From assembly GCA_019044685.2 (NCBI GenBank), contig JAGTXX020000004.1:124001-188000 (forward strand): 64,000 nucleotides of DNA. The letters run 5' to 3'. The notes beneath the pieces are model-generated. The model searched no databases and was not told the DNA's origin. It saw only the letters and a list, made by a program, of their open reading frames with translations. Both the position numbers and the translations under genes were made by a program. The DNA comes from Nannochloris sp. 'desiccata'. Its lineage: Eukaryota; Chlorophyta; Trebouxiophyceae; Chlorellales; Chlorellaceae. This document shows positions 52,411 through 61,794 of the stretch, piece by piece. Within the stretch, counting starts at the first letter, position 1. Every line of letters begins with the position of its first letter.

Positions 52411-54411
52411 CTAACTCCATTTGAGTAATCCTACTACAGCAGTCACATTATCCATCGTTCCCGCATTCAACGCGGACTGCACCAACGCTTGCGCAGCCAC
52501 TGTCGCTAAATAACTCGGTGGTACTTTTTCACCTCCACCGCTGGCGTTTGCCATTGCTAGTGTTATTTTTGCTTTCACTATCTCGCAAGCTCTTTTATCC
52601 GTCATCACATCCCATAACCCATCGCTGGCTAATATAACAAAACTATCCTCTTCAGTTAAGCGCTCACTCATCACATCCGGCGTTGCTGTAACTAAATGAA
52701 GAGGCTCTTTAAAATCTGGATCACCAAAAGACCGGCTGACAGCTAAGCCACTGGCTGGGCGACCACCCCCAGGGTCTACTATAACTCTCCAACACCTGGC
52801 AAAGTCTACTCTACCCCCGAGATCCTCTACACGCTTTCTTTCCCTCGGTAAATTGGGTTTATGGTCTTCTGTAAGACGAAGAGGCTCCCCGCTGCGACAC
52901 AACACTGCTCGGCTGTCGCCACAGTGGGCTGCATACAGCATCTCACCTATACGTAATATAACAACTCCAGTAGCTCCACCACGTCCATTTTCAGTTCTAC
53001 ACCGGGTTAATATCTCTTTATCGGTGGCTTCAAAGGCGTGTACCAATGCCCCTGTTATTCTTTCGCCTTCACGATGCATCACAGCAGGGGGACCGTCTCC
53101 CGTACAGGTTCTAAAAGCAGGTTCTGCAGCAAGAATAAAATGCAATCGATCTGCAGCATGATCTGCTGCTAAAGTACCGTTGTGGCCATCGTACACTGCT
53201 GCGAAACTGCGGGGGGTATTGTCAGGGATGGGTGCCCCGGAGCTACCTCGCGGGACCATGGGCTCTTCAACTATGTGTCTATCTTCCATATATGGTCGCA
53301 TTCCTTTCGCCTGAGACGCTCCAAACACAAGAGGACCCAGATTTAACTTTTCAAAAAAGGGAGAAGCAGGGAGTGGGGTTTTCAAGGCTTCAGCAGCGAG
53401 TTGCAGAGCTGACAAAGGGAAAGAGCGGGGGGAGGTGCTGGGGCGAAGCGCTACCAAGGTGCTTTCGTGACGTACAATCATCTTTTTTGTTGGAGTCACG
53501 GCTGGAGAAGATGGAGTACTTATATCACGAGCATTATCTACAGCATCTTCAGTAGCAGTCTCGGCATCTGTTTTGATAGCTGCCAGAAAATGTGGATGAG
53601 GATGAGCAGCGCCAACATGGTCATGGTGATGGTTACGCCCATGCTGTTTAATTTTTGGCGAGGGTGAAGGAGAACGGCTACGAGATCGTTTTCTATTGTA
53701 ATGTTCGTGATGTACATGTCTGTCTTTACTCCTGCTACGGCTTCTGCTTCTAGTTTTCCTAGGGCGATGGTGCTCTTGGCCGTGGTGGTGGTGGTGGTGG
53801 TGATGGTGTCCCTTGTCGTCTGCTGTGTCATCATGCTTATTGCCTGGGCTTCTTCCTCGGCTTCTTTTTCCTTCTTCGATATCATCACGATGGCTACGAT
53901 GATGTTCATGATGAGAGTGATGATCCTCTCGACTGCGAGATCTATCTCTTGTATCTCGACTTCTACTTCTACTTCTGTGTCCAGATCGGTGGCCCCTGCT
54001 TCTACTGCGGCTTCTTTCATTGTGATGACCAGCATGGTGACTTTCTAGAGTCGTAGTTTGATGGAGAAGAAGGTCATTGGAAGTGTGTTGACGTTTCACG
54101 CCCTCCTCGTGTACGCTGGGAGGGTTTAGAGTGTTGCTGGGCTGCTGGGCTCCAGGCGCCGCAGCGGGATGCAATGGAGCAGAATTAGTGTTGGCTTCTT
54201 CTCCAGATGTGGGATTTTGAGGGGTTTTATCGGGGTTCGTAGAATTTCGAGGTACGCTGGTCTTATCTAAAGGCAAGGTCTCAACCACCAAGGCCTGTTC
54301 AGCGCCATTCATGATCGACTTGATGACTGGCTTAAATCTTAAAATAATAGTCTGCCATACGATTCCTGCATGATTTATGGGTTCTTTTCGATAAGATACA
54401 TCTAGCAACAT
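52411..54411 (-). CDS. PP2C protein phosphatase with RS/His-rich N-terminal region
   Basis: A 666-aa single exon. The catalytic domain fills the C-terminal half: RPYMEDRH, AAVYDGHNGTLAADHAADRL, MLYAAHCGDSRAVLCR, LAVSRSFGDPDFKEP, SFVILASDGLWDVMTD and AGTMDNVTAVV are the metal- and phosphate-binding motifs of PPM/PP2C Ser/Thr phosphatases. The N-terminal half is unusual: Arg-Ser dipeptides (RSRSRSRD), an eight-His run and many His/Asp/Arg residues, as in splicing-speckle proteins. A role in dephosphorylating splicing factors is inferred. The start is uncertain: ATG 54411 opens the frame, but ATG 54312 (MNGAEQALVV) looks more natural. Confidence 0.85.
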   Translation of the reverse strand: MLLDVSYRKEPINHAGIVWQTIILRFKPVIKSIMNGAEQALVVETLPLDKTSVPRNSTNPDKTPQNPTSGEEANTNSAPLHPAAAPGAQQPSNTLNPPSVHEEGVKRQHTSNDLLLHQTTTLESHHAGHHNERSRSRSRGHRSGHRSRSRSRDTRDRSRSREDHHSHHEHHRSHRDDIEEGKRSRGRSPGNKHDDTADDKGHHHHHHHHHGQEHHRPRKTRSRSRSRSKDRHVHHEHYNRKRSRSRSPSPSPKIKQHGRNHHHDHVGAAHPHPHFLAAIKTDAETATEDAVDNARDISTPSSPAVTPTKKMIVRHESTLVALRPSTSPRSFPLSALQLAAEALKTPLPASPFFEKLNLGPLVFGASQAKGMRPYMEDRHIVEEPMVPRGSSGAPIPDNTPRSFAAVYDGHNGTLAADHAADRLHFILAAEPAFRTCTGDGPPAVMHREGERITGALVHAFEATDKEILTRCRTENGRGGATGVVILRIGEMLYAAHCGDSRAVLCRSGEPLRLTEDHKPNLPRERKRVEDLGGRVDFARCWRVIVDPGGGRPASGLAVSRSFGDPDFKEPLHLVTATPDVMSERLTEEDSFVILASDGLWDVMTDKRACEIVKAKITLAMANASGGGEKVPPSYLATVAAQALVQSALNAGTMDNVTAVVGLLKWS

Positions 54412-54643
54412 CCATTAATTATGCCAAACTTATCGTAAAGTAGGTCCGAGTGATCCGGAAGCCACCCAACATGTGCAATTTGTTCTCTGCGAAGTGAAAA
54501 TCAGCTTTTTTACTGCCGATCCGGACGTCCGGGCGCCGATTTTGTCCGCAAGCACCCGGCTCAAAGTGCCGCGCCCGCAGGCCGGCCGGCGCTATTTAAA
54601 CCCGGATTCGCTGCTCCGTTCCTCTATTGGCATTCAATCCGGC

Positions 54644-55691
54644 ATGGCCCAGCGCCGAAAGTAAGTGCGACGCAGCGCATTAGTTATTTTCCGGCAATCT
54701 CTGTTTCATCATTACATGCGGCCGGGTTTGAGGACCCGCGCGACTCGTGGCGGTGCGCTTGCTGCACCTATAGACTTAGCAGGACCCTCCAACGTTTATC
54801 CACAGCCCCGGGTCGCTTCTGATGCTGAACTGCAGGCAGGTGAATTTCAAAATCACTGGGCAGATGAGGTTGTTGGGGAGAAAAGGGCCCGATTCCCGTC
54901 AACAAGGCAGCAACTGCTCCAAAATACTCAAGTTATCTTGACCAAGTTGGCCAGTAGGAAGACTGCTGCTGTTGGTCGCCAGCAGAAACGAGCCAATCCT
55001 GCCAGCGGTAATGATCTCCCCACGGTGCACAAGAAAAAGCAAGTAGGCCAGCGTGCTGTATACCACGCCACGGAGTATAAGCTTGGCGAACTTGAGGAAT
55101 TACTGAAAAAGACGTCTGCTCGGGAGCAATGCCAGCTTCAGCAGCTCATCCAGAGTGGTAGCGACGATGGCAGTGGCGGTGTTGATGGCAATGGTGGTGT
55201 GCTACCTGATCGAGGCTGCGGCATGACTGTAGCAGAGCTGGAATCGCTTGCTGACTTAACATTAGGAAGCAAGAGAGCCGGTACAATCTCTACTTACAGG
55301 CCTCAAGTCAACAAGCTCGAGTGGTTCTTCAAGTACGGCCATGACAATGAAATTTGTCAAGAGTGGGCACAGTCTGTTTTGAGGGACAGGCTGCCAGTGC
55401 AGCACCTAGATTTATGCTGCGACGATGGACCATCTAAGGCGCAGAGGGCCCTTAGATGGGCAGGAGGCAACTCCCTGGCTACTATGAAGCAATGAATCAA
55501 GTAAGTAGCAAACCCAATGTCGTCATTTTCCAGTTTTGATGGGTTTGCAGCCGCAATGAATACGGTCTACAAGCTGCAAGCCCTCAAATCTGGCCGTGCA
55601 GACTATTTATATAGCAGAATTAGGGAGTCTACAATAGTTAATGATGCCTACAAGGGTGTGAAAAGTTGCTTGGCTACGAAAGGAGTCATGT
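54644..55691 (+). pseudogene. N-terminal half of a Crypton-like tyrosine recombinase
   Basis: A TATA-like box (GCTATTTAAA) stands about 55 bp upstream of ATG 54644. Exon 1 (54644-54660, MAQRRK) joins exon 2 (54733-55500) through GTAAGT...TTTGAG. The protein has a basic, Gln-rich region and then LADLTLGSKRAGTISTYRPQ plus VNKLEWFFKYGH, the SAM-like core-binding pattern of tyrosine recombinases. A TGA stands in frame at 55493-55495. After a possible 33-nt intron (55501-55533) the frame continues FDGFAAAMNTVYKLQALKSG ... ESTIVNDAYKGVKS, as expected of the next Crypton segment, and ends at a GTAAGT donor. The catalytic half is missing on this strand. Codon use is richer in G+C than in host genes. 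Confidence 0.5.
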
Positions 55692-55709
55692 AAGTGTGCT
55701 GCAACTCGA

Positions 55710-57284
55710 TTACTTGCCTCTGGATCTGATCACCATTTCCCTCAGCTCTCCTACCAGCTGCATCTGCTCGCTGATGTTGCCCGCTGCCTGCTCAGAGTGG
55801 TATTGAGAGGCTCTGCTTGGCGTTTTGAGCAGCACATCAATGGCCTCAGCATAGGAGGCTTTCACAGCACCAACAAAAGCTTCACCGCACAGCTGGGTGT
55901 CTTCTGAGGCGTAGGGGAGCTCCGAAGCCAGCAAAGGGCAGGGCACTGGAAAAGCGTTCCCATCCATCATGGTCTTCTGCAAGGTCAACAGCTCAGCAAG
56001 GGAACTCTCGCCGTGGGCAACCAGCACCTGTGTTGTTAAGCTGTGAAGCTCGTCCAACAGAGGATGATTGCCCACTGCTGCATCCCATCCACCATTTTCA
56101 AAGCCTTCAATGGCCCAAAAGGCTTGCAACCGGAAGATAGCGCAGTAGACGCCGTATTCCAACACGTAAAAGGGAAAATTTTGCAGCAGCACCTTGATCA
56201 TGTGCTCTCTAGCCAGCAAGTAATCTCGAGCACCTTCATATTCTACCCCATTCTGAGCAACGCACCCTGCCACCTGCTCCCTGAGTCGCACCATCCAATC
56301 TGCCACAAACAGCTTGTAGGCATTCGGACAGTGCTGCACAGGGTCCACAGTAGAACGCGGCACATTGTAGGGCTCTCCCGGAGCAGAACCAGCAGCAGTT
56401 TCCAGCGCAGGCACAGCAGCAACGGAGGTTTTGGAGGCGTAGCTTCGCTGCATCTGGTCATTCAAACTCCAGCCCATCAAGGTCGCTGTCTGGTACGATG
56501 ACACATCTTCAGAAAGCAAGGTGGTGCAGAGACTATTACGACCCAAGTGCCCAACAACGATTTTACGCAGCTCTGCTTCCTTCAAGATCGACCTCAGGCT
56601 GCTGGTGATTTGGCCGATTTTCGCTTCAGTTGCCTTCCCTTTGGCCAGAAAACCATACTCCAGCCACCCCAGAGGGTCTGTCTCAGCTGCAAGAGCAGGT
56701 TCTGACTCGCGGTAGGCCCCAGCGGCCTGTGCAACAGCGAATCTTTTCCAACAGATCAAGCACCGCGTGGTCTGGGAGGCGTCTAATGTCCTCCATACTC
56801 AGTTTTGGGCCATCTCCAAGCATGAATTCACGGATCGGGCCGCCGAGGTCAGGAAGGGCTGGGAGGCCGGGTATAGCAAGTGCAACATGTTGTTTCTGTA
56901 CAGAAAGGTCGTCATGTTCCTCCTCCTGCTGCCGCAGCAGCTCCTGCGCAGGCTGGACCTCTGCAACACGCTTCTTCGAAGGGCGTCCTCTGACAGGCTT
57001 GATAACGGCGTAGTCCGCGAAAGAAGCAGGGTTTTTATTACCCCGGCGAGGTCTAGACCAAGATCTTGCCGTCCCTGCATCAACACCAACAAAGTCAGCT
57101 AAGTACTAAGTAGCAGAAAGCATCGATAAAAAGAGAATTTAAACCTACCCGTGCGTTCATTAGAAGGTGCATCTGCTTGAGACGGCTCTCCAACAGGACC
57201 TGAGGGCTTTGGCTGAGATTTTGTTGCTGTGGGGAAGACCCCGGGCTGGGATTCAAAATCAGCGGTGGCTGCTGCAAGCTCCAT
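55710..57284 (-). pseudogene. C-terminal catalytic half of a Crypton-like tyrosine recombinase
   Basis: The main open frame 56759-55710 carries VVGHLGRNSLCTTLL (H-x-x-R box), ATLMGWSLNDQMQRSYASK (GW...Tyr nucleophile) and, behind it, PYNVPRSTVDPVQH, which fits the xxxLPRAxxxP segment after the Crypton catalytic Tyr. DPLGWLEYGFLAKGK ahead matches the domain's entry. Upstream exons on the same strand can be read: 57284-57149 or so (MELAAATADFESQ, donor GTAGGT) and one from about 57080 (TARSWSRPRRG, AT-hook-like RGRPSKK). They reach the main frame only through a 37-nt candidate intron. The core-binding half and first catalytic Arg are not on this strand; they sit, facing it, at 54644-55691. Confidence 0.5.
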
Positions 57285-58240
57285 GTTGCTCAGGGAGAAT
57301 GCTACTGTGCTTCAAAATAAAGGTTCTTTGATTCAGCATGAAAATTGAACCTAGGCTGTAGATTACATTATCTGCATGGGGCGTGTGGCAGCTCCTTCAA
57401 GGTTGGAAGCTGATGCAGTACCGGTGATGCAAGGTGCAAGATAAAGAATATCTTGCATAAACGGTGATATAAAGACAACTTAGCTACTATTAGTATGCGT
57501 TGTGTTACATAAAGATGAGTAATTCAATTACATGTGAAGAGGTAGGGTTGATAGATGCAAGGTAGACGCACTGAATGTTGGAATTTAAGAGCTTGGCGGT
57601 GGAGGGCGGTGAAAATGCCCTTTTATAAAACGAGGATAAAAAGCCAGTGTAGCTATGCGCTAGCAGGGGGATTTGTTACGTACAGGGGGTCCATTAACAG
57701 ATGAAAGAGCAGCGCTGGTTTCTTGAGGTTTCTGCATCTGCTGCTGCTAGTAGACAGGTTGGCAGCCACAGGTGGAGAGGGCGGCGGGAGCAGCGGCAAG
57801 ATATGGCGAGGTTTTCCTCAAGGCAGCAGCAACTCAGCCAGAAGAACAACGAACGCAGCGAGATACTCAACGATCGGATACCAATGCTTTCATATTGTGG
57901 GTGCTGCCAATCAGGGGTACAGACGCTTGCTGCGATCAGGAACCGCTTGAAGCGATCATTAACGTTGTGATCAACGCAGCACTGGGGGCAAGCATGCTGT
58001 TGCAGCCTCTTGCAAAAAACTTGGTCTTATCTTCCTTTTGCAGAATTGCTCAGAATGGCGTTTGCTACCCGCGTTATTTAACTTTTTTTCTTGATTTCCC
58101 CCAAATCCCTCCGATCGGATAGGCTAAAATCAAATAAATTAACATTAATTTGTCATTGTCAAATATTAAAACAATCCTAAAACACTTTTGTAGAGATTCC
58201 CCATGCTGATCCCCCGCCGACTGTTTGGCTAAATATTACG
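57285..58240. other. divergent non-coding stretch with one arm of a direct repeat
   Basis: Separates the recombinase half from the ATPase gene. At 57806-57890 it contains a ~80-bp sequence found again, diverged, at 60146-60222. Otherwise nothing recognised. Confidence 0.4.
57806..57890 (+). repeat. direct repeat flanking the STAND ATPase gene, left arm
   Basis: Shares CTCAAG-C-AGCAGC-ACTCAGCCA and ACAACGA with 60146-60222. Both arms read as similar peptides (FLKAAATQPEEQR; FLKPAATQPKAQR), hinting at a former coding exon. Confidence 0.55.
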
Positions 58241-59926
58241 ATGCAAACATCTCTGGAGATGCTGGCAGGGAAAAGTGTTACTCTCTCGAGGCCTAGGGCT
58301 GTTCCAAGCCGAACCTCACCTCCCCAGCTTGGGCAGAAGGTCCCCTTAGCTGGTGGTCTGCGATCTCGTTTTCAGGTCACGGCCTCGGCTGCAGCTAGAC
58401 CATTATTGGCTGTAGAGGACCAGCTTTTTAATAGGAAGGAAGAGCTTGCCGCTCTCAACCTAAGATTTGATAAAAATCCTAAAGATATGCTCATTCTGTT
58501 AGGGCCCGCGAATTGCGGCAAATCGGTAAGTTTTTCAGAAGCCTCTTGATCTTTTGTTGCCGATCTAAACTTGTGCTTGCTTATTTCAACCTCTCTGCAC
58601 CCTTTGTGACTAACCTTTTTACCCATGCCCATGCAGAGACTACTCAAAGAAGTAAAGAAAGATAGGGAGTTAGGCCAAGCTGTAATAGGCGAAGGCCCTC
58701 CTCCTATTCTTTACCTGAACTGCCGTGGAGAAGATATCAGCTCTCCGCAGCAGTTTGCGAACGCCATCAGGGAGCTGATCACTAAAGATACAGCGTTTAG
58801 CAATTGGTGGCAGGCTGTCAAGCTTAAATCCATTAATATCGAGATGGACTTGCATAAATTGTTCGAGCCGGCAGCTAACAAAGCGCCAATGGCTTCGATC
58901 ATCACCTCTTTGACCAAATTCCTAGAAGCAACACGGCCTTTGCCTTACAAGCCAGTCATTGTTATTGATGAAGCCAATGTGTTGTTGGATTGGCACGACG
59001 ATGCTGGCCGCACGCAGCTGAAGGCCCTTCTTCGTTTCTTTGTGAAGACGACTAAAGAAGACCATATGGGACACTTTGTGCTTGCATCTTCTGAATCATT
59101 CGTGGTTGACTTTCTTGAGAAAGGTAAGTTGAGGAAGTGGGGACTAGCAATAGTGTAATGCTAGAATCTATCTACCTACTTATTTATTTGACTTTTTTCC
59201 CCCGTCGATACTCCTCCACCTCATGCTTTTCTTTTTCTTTTCTTTCAAACTTCCGTTTGCCTTGCAGAGGGTCTCCACACCAAGCAATACGTCACTCAAG
59301 AAATTGGAGACTTGGCTACCATCGATGAAGCTAAGCAATTTGTTGAGAGCCTCATGCTATGTAAGAAGGCACCCCCGTCGTACTTTGATACGGCGGAAGA
59401 TGGGGAGCAGATCGGCATGTGGCCTCGGGTGTATGAAGTATGTGGTGGAAACATTGGGTTGCTGGAACGATGCTCAGAGTACGCGAACGATCTCGGGAGC
59501 TGGGAAGCGGGTTTGAAATGGGTAAGCAGGGATCTTGAAGATGCAGTGAAGAGGGGTCTCTGGCCTGAAGATTTCCCATCTAGTAGCAGCAGCCGTTCCC
59601 CAGCAGCGTGGACAGAAGAGGATTACAAAACTGTGTTGAGGGAAATTGCTCTTGCAAAGGAGCACAGACATGCAGTCTCTTTTGACAAACTGCGGAATAC
59701 GGTGGGCAAAAAGGCGGTGAGGTCAATGGTAGAATGGAACCTCGTGGCGTTGCGAAGAAAATCTGAATGGGCTAAGGATTTGTCTGCAGCGGTCTTTACT
59801 GACCTGAATGATACGAAACTGGTGGCAATGCCTTCACCTGCAGAATTGCATTTCGTATTGAAGATGCATGAAGATGGTGAGCTTGATGCAGCAGCTGAGA
59901 AATTAAATGATGGTAGTCTAAAATGA
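58241..59926 (+). CDS. organelle-targeted STAND-type P-loop ATPase, three exons
   Basis: Exons 58241-58525, 58637-59123 and 59268-59926 give 476 aa (GTAAGT donors; ATGCAG and TTGCAG acceptors; phases 0 and 1). The first ~50 residues are Ser/Arg/Ala-rich with few acids and end RFQVTASAA, a likely chloroplast or mitochondrial transit peptide. LFNRKEELAALNLRF leads into Walker A GPANCGKS (88-95, split by intron 1) and Walker B KPVIVIDEANVLLDW; LLRFF and LASSES follow. This is the archaeal-type ATPase_2/MNS clade of STAND NTPases, expanded in several algae. Function is unknown; DNA maintenance or defence are only guesses. It may be cargo of the island or an ordinary gene. Confidence 0.75.
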
Positions 59927-60467
59927 AAAAGTGTTTAGATTATTTTTTTGCGTCGTAGATTAAGCAACTTTTTGAATTTTATTTTTCTTCATTTTCCCTC
60001 TACTTTGTCTTGTACCCCTTTCTCTTTCTGTTTCTTGTATGATCTGTAAAACGTTCTGTAACGCCTTTTAATAAAGTTTGTGTCTCTAGCCTTCCATCTA
60101 GCGTTGCTAGCAGCGGTGGTGGCTAGAGGGCGGCGGTGAAAAACAGGCTGGAGTTTCTCAAGCCAGCAGCGACTCAGCCAAAAGCACAACGAGCGTCTCA
60201 GGACATGCTCAAGAAGGGGTATAGTATCTCCATCTCCCAGCCTTCTCCCAGCCTCACTTTCTCATCTCCCACACCAAATTTTGAAAAGTATTTTCTTCCA
60301 TATTGAATATTTATGTGCATCTATTTCGCATGTTTATATTATTTAAAACGATTGAAACGTTTAGATATCTTAAATGGGAGCAACATGCAAAGCAAGGAAG
60401 ATCCGGTGTTGGGTAAATAATTAAAATAGGGCAATTAGCTGGTTTATGAGAATTTTCACTCCGAGTC
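59927..60467. other. 3' flank of the ATPase gene and right end of the island
   Basis: Contains the right arm of the direct repeat (60146-60222), AT-rich sequence, and the inverted AGTGAAAAT copy (60452-60460) just before the second host segment. Confidence 0.4.
60146..60222 (+). repeat. direct repeat flanking the STAND ATPase gene, right arm
   Basis: Diverged partner of 57806-57890; see there. Confidence 0.55.
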
Positions 60468-60596
60468 TTGTGCACTTTGACTGCATTGTGGACGTCGACT
60501 GTCTTGTATTAGTTCTATTTTGACTTTCTAGAATACTCATTGTATTTATAAACAGTTGTAAATTTTCAACGCCATCAAGAAACAAGGTTTGACAGT

Positions 60597-60857
60597 ATGG
60601 TCGTCGAACAAAATTGCCTCCTAAATGCCGAACTCCATTCACTCACTCCAGAGTTCAAAAACGTGCTCTCCTTCCTCAAGGAGCATCCAAACCTTGCCAC
60701 ATGGCCTTCATGCATCCCATATGTCGACTCTGTGGATGGTGTGCTCCATCTCCGCTCTTCCGAAGCCAGCTCTCAACTAGTCGACGCTTTAACCACTGAT
60801 GAAGGCAAACCAGTTATCATTTCTTAGGCTGCCACCACATGGCCTACCTTTTCAACC
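60597..60857 (+). pseudogene. 5' fragment of the JmjC gene
   Basis: Corresponds to the first ~87 codons of the gene at 50950. A GAG-to-TAG change (Glu77 to stop, at 60825-60827) and loss of the catalytic core make it a pseudogene. Confidence 0.85.
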
Positions 60858-61564
60858 TGATGTATATGTCTGTCTTTACTCCTGCTACGGCTTCTGCTTC
60901 TAGTTTTCTTACGGTGATGGTGCTCGTAGCCTTGGTGGTGGTGGTGATGGTGATGGTGTCCCTTGTCGTCTGCTGTGTCATCATGCTTATTGCCTGGGCT
61001 TCTTCCTCGGCTTCTTTTTCCTTCTTCGATATCATCACGATGGCCACGATGATGTTCATGATGAGAGTGATGATCCTCTCGACTACGAGATCTATCTCTT
61101 GTATCTCGACTTCTACTTCTACTTCTGTGTCCAGATCGGTGGCCCCTGCTTCTACTGCGGCTTCTTTCATTGTGATGACCAGCATGGTGACTTTCTAGAG
61201 TCGTAGTTTGATGGAGAAGAAGGTCATTGGAAGTTTGCTGACGTTTCACGCCCTCCTCGTGTACGCTGGGAGGGTTTAGAGTGTTGCTGGGCTGCTGGGC
61301 TCCAGGCGCCGCAGCGGGATGCAATGGAGCAGAATTAGTGTTGGCTTCTTCTCCAGATGTGGGATTTTGAGGGGTTTTATCGGGGTTCGTAGAATTTCGA
61401 GGTACGCTGGTCTTATCTAAAGGCAAGGTCTCAACCACCAAGGCCTGTTCAGCGCCATTCATGATCGACTTGATGACTGGCTTAAATCTTAAAATAATAG
61501 TCTGCCATACGATTCCTCCTGCATGATTTATGGGTTCTTTTCGATAAGATACATCTAGCAACAT
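60858..61564 (-). pseudogene. 5' fragment of the PP2C gene
   Basis: Holds the RS/His-rich N-terminal region and promoter of the gene at 54411, but no phosphatase domain; the frame runs into the antisense of the JmjC fragment and stops (EKVGHVVAA). A 3-bp insertion (CCT) near the start keeps the frame. If transcribed it would make a ~210-245-aa RS-rich protein. Confidence 0.75.
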
Positions 61565-61794
61565 CCATTAATTATGCCAAACTTATCGTAAAGTAGGTCC
61601 GAGTGATCCGGAAGCCACCCAACATGTGCAATTTGTTCTCTGCGAAGTTGAGCTCTACGTTTTAGATGAAGGCTAAAGATGAAAGTTTGGAAATATTCCT
61701 CAATATCCGCTTAAAAAATCGTGTATAATTTATTTAATGCATAGCTCAATCCAGATTGTGCTGTAATGGCACGATTTTAATCTGATCATTCAAG

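Larger units (their letters stand above)
50817..54497. repeat. duplicated host segment, full copy
   Basis: Carries the JmjC gene (+) and PP2C gene (-). Its two ends are found again at 60468-61648: the left end from TCTTGTGCA before the JmjC gene, and the right end up to TCTCTGCGAAGT after the PP2C promoter. Confidence 0.85.
54498..60467. mobile_element. island between duplicated host segments, Crypton-like
   Basis: About 5.97 kb lying exactly between the two copies of the JmjC-PP2C segment. It contains both halves of a Crypton-like tyrosine recombinase and a STAND ATPase gene. The left end is strongly G+C-rich (GCAGGCCGGCCGGCGC) unlike the neighbours. AGTGAAAAT (54493-54501) reappears inverted at 60452-60460 near the right end. 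No clear target-site duplication is seen. Whether all 6 kb moved as one unit is not shown. Confidence 0.5.
60468..61648. repeat. duplicated host segment, internally deleted copy
   Basis: Left part equals 50817-51208 and right part equals about 53700-54497; some 2.5 kb (most of JmjC and the PP2C catalytic domain) are missing. The join lies at about 60857-60862. The right end runs on into the RCC1 gene promoter, so this copy is next to the original flank. Confidence 0.85.
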
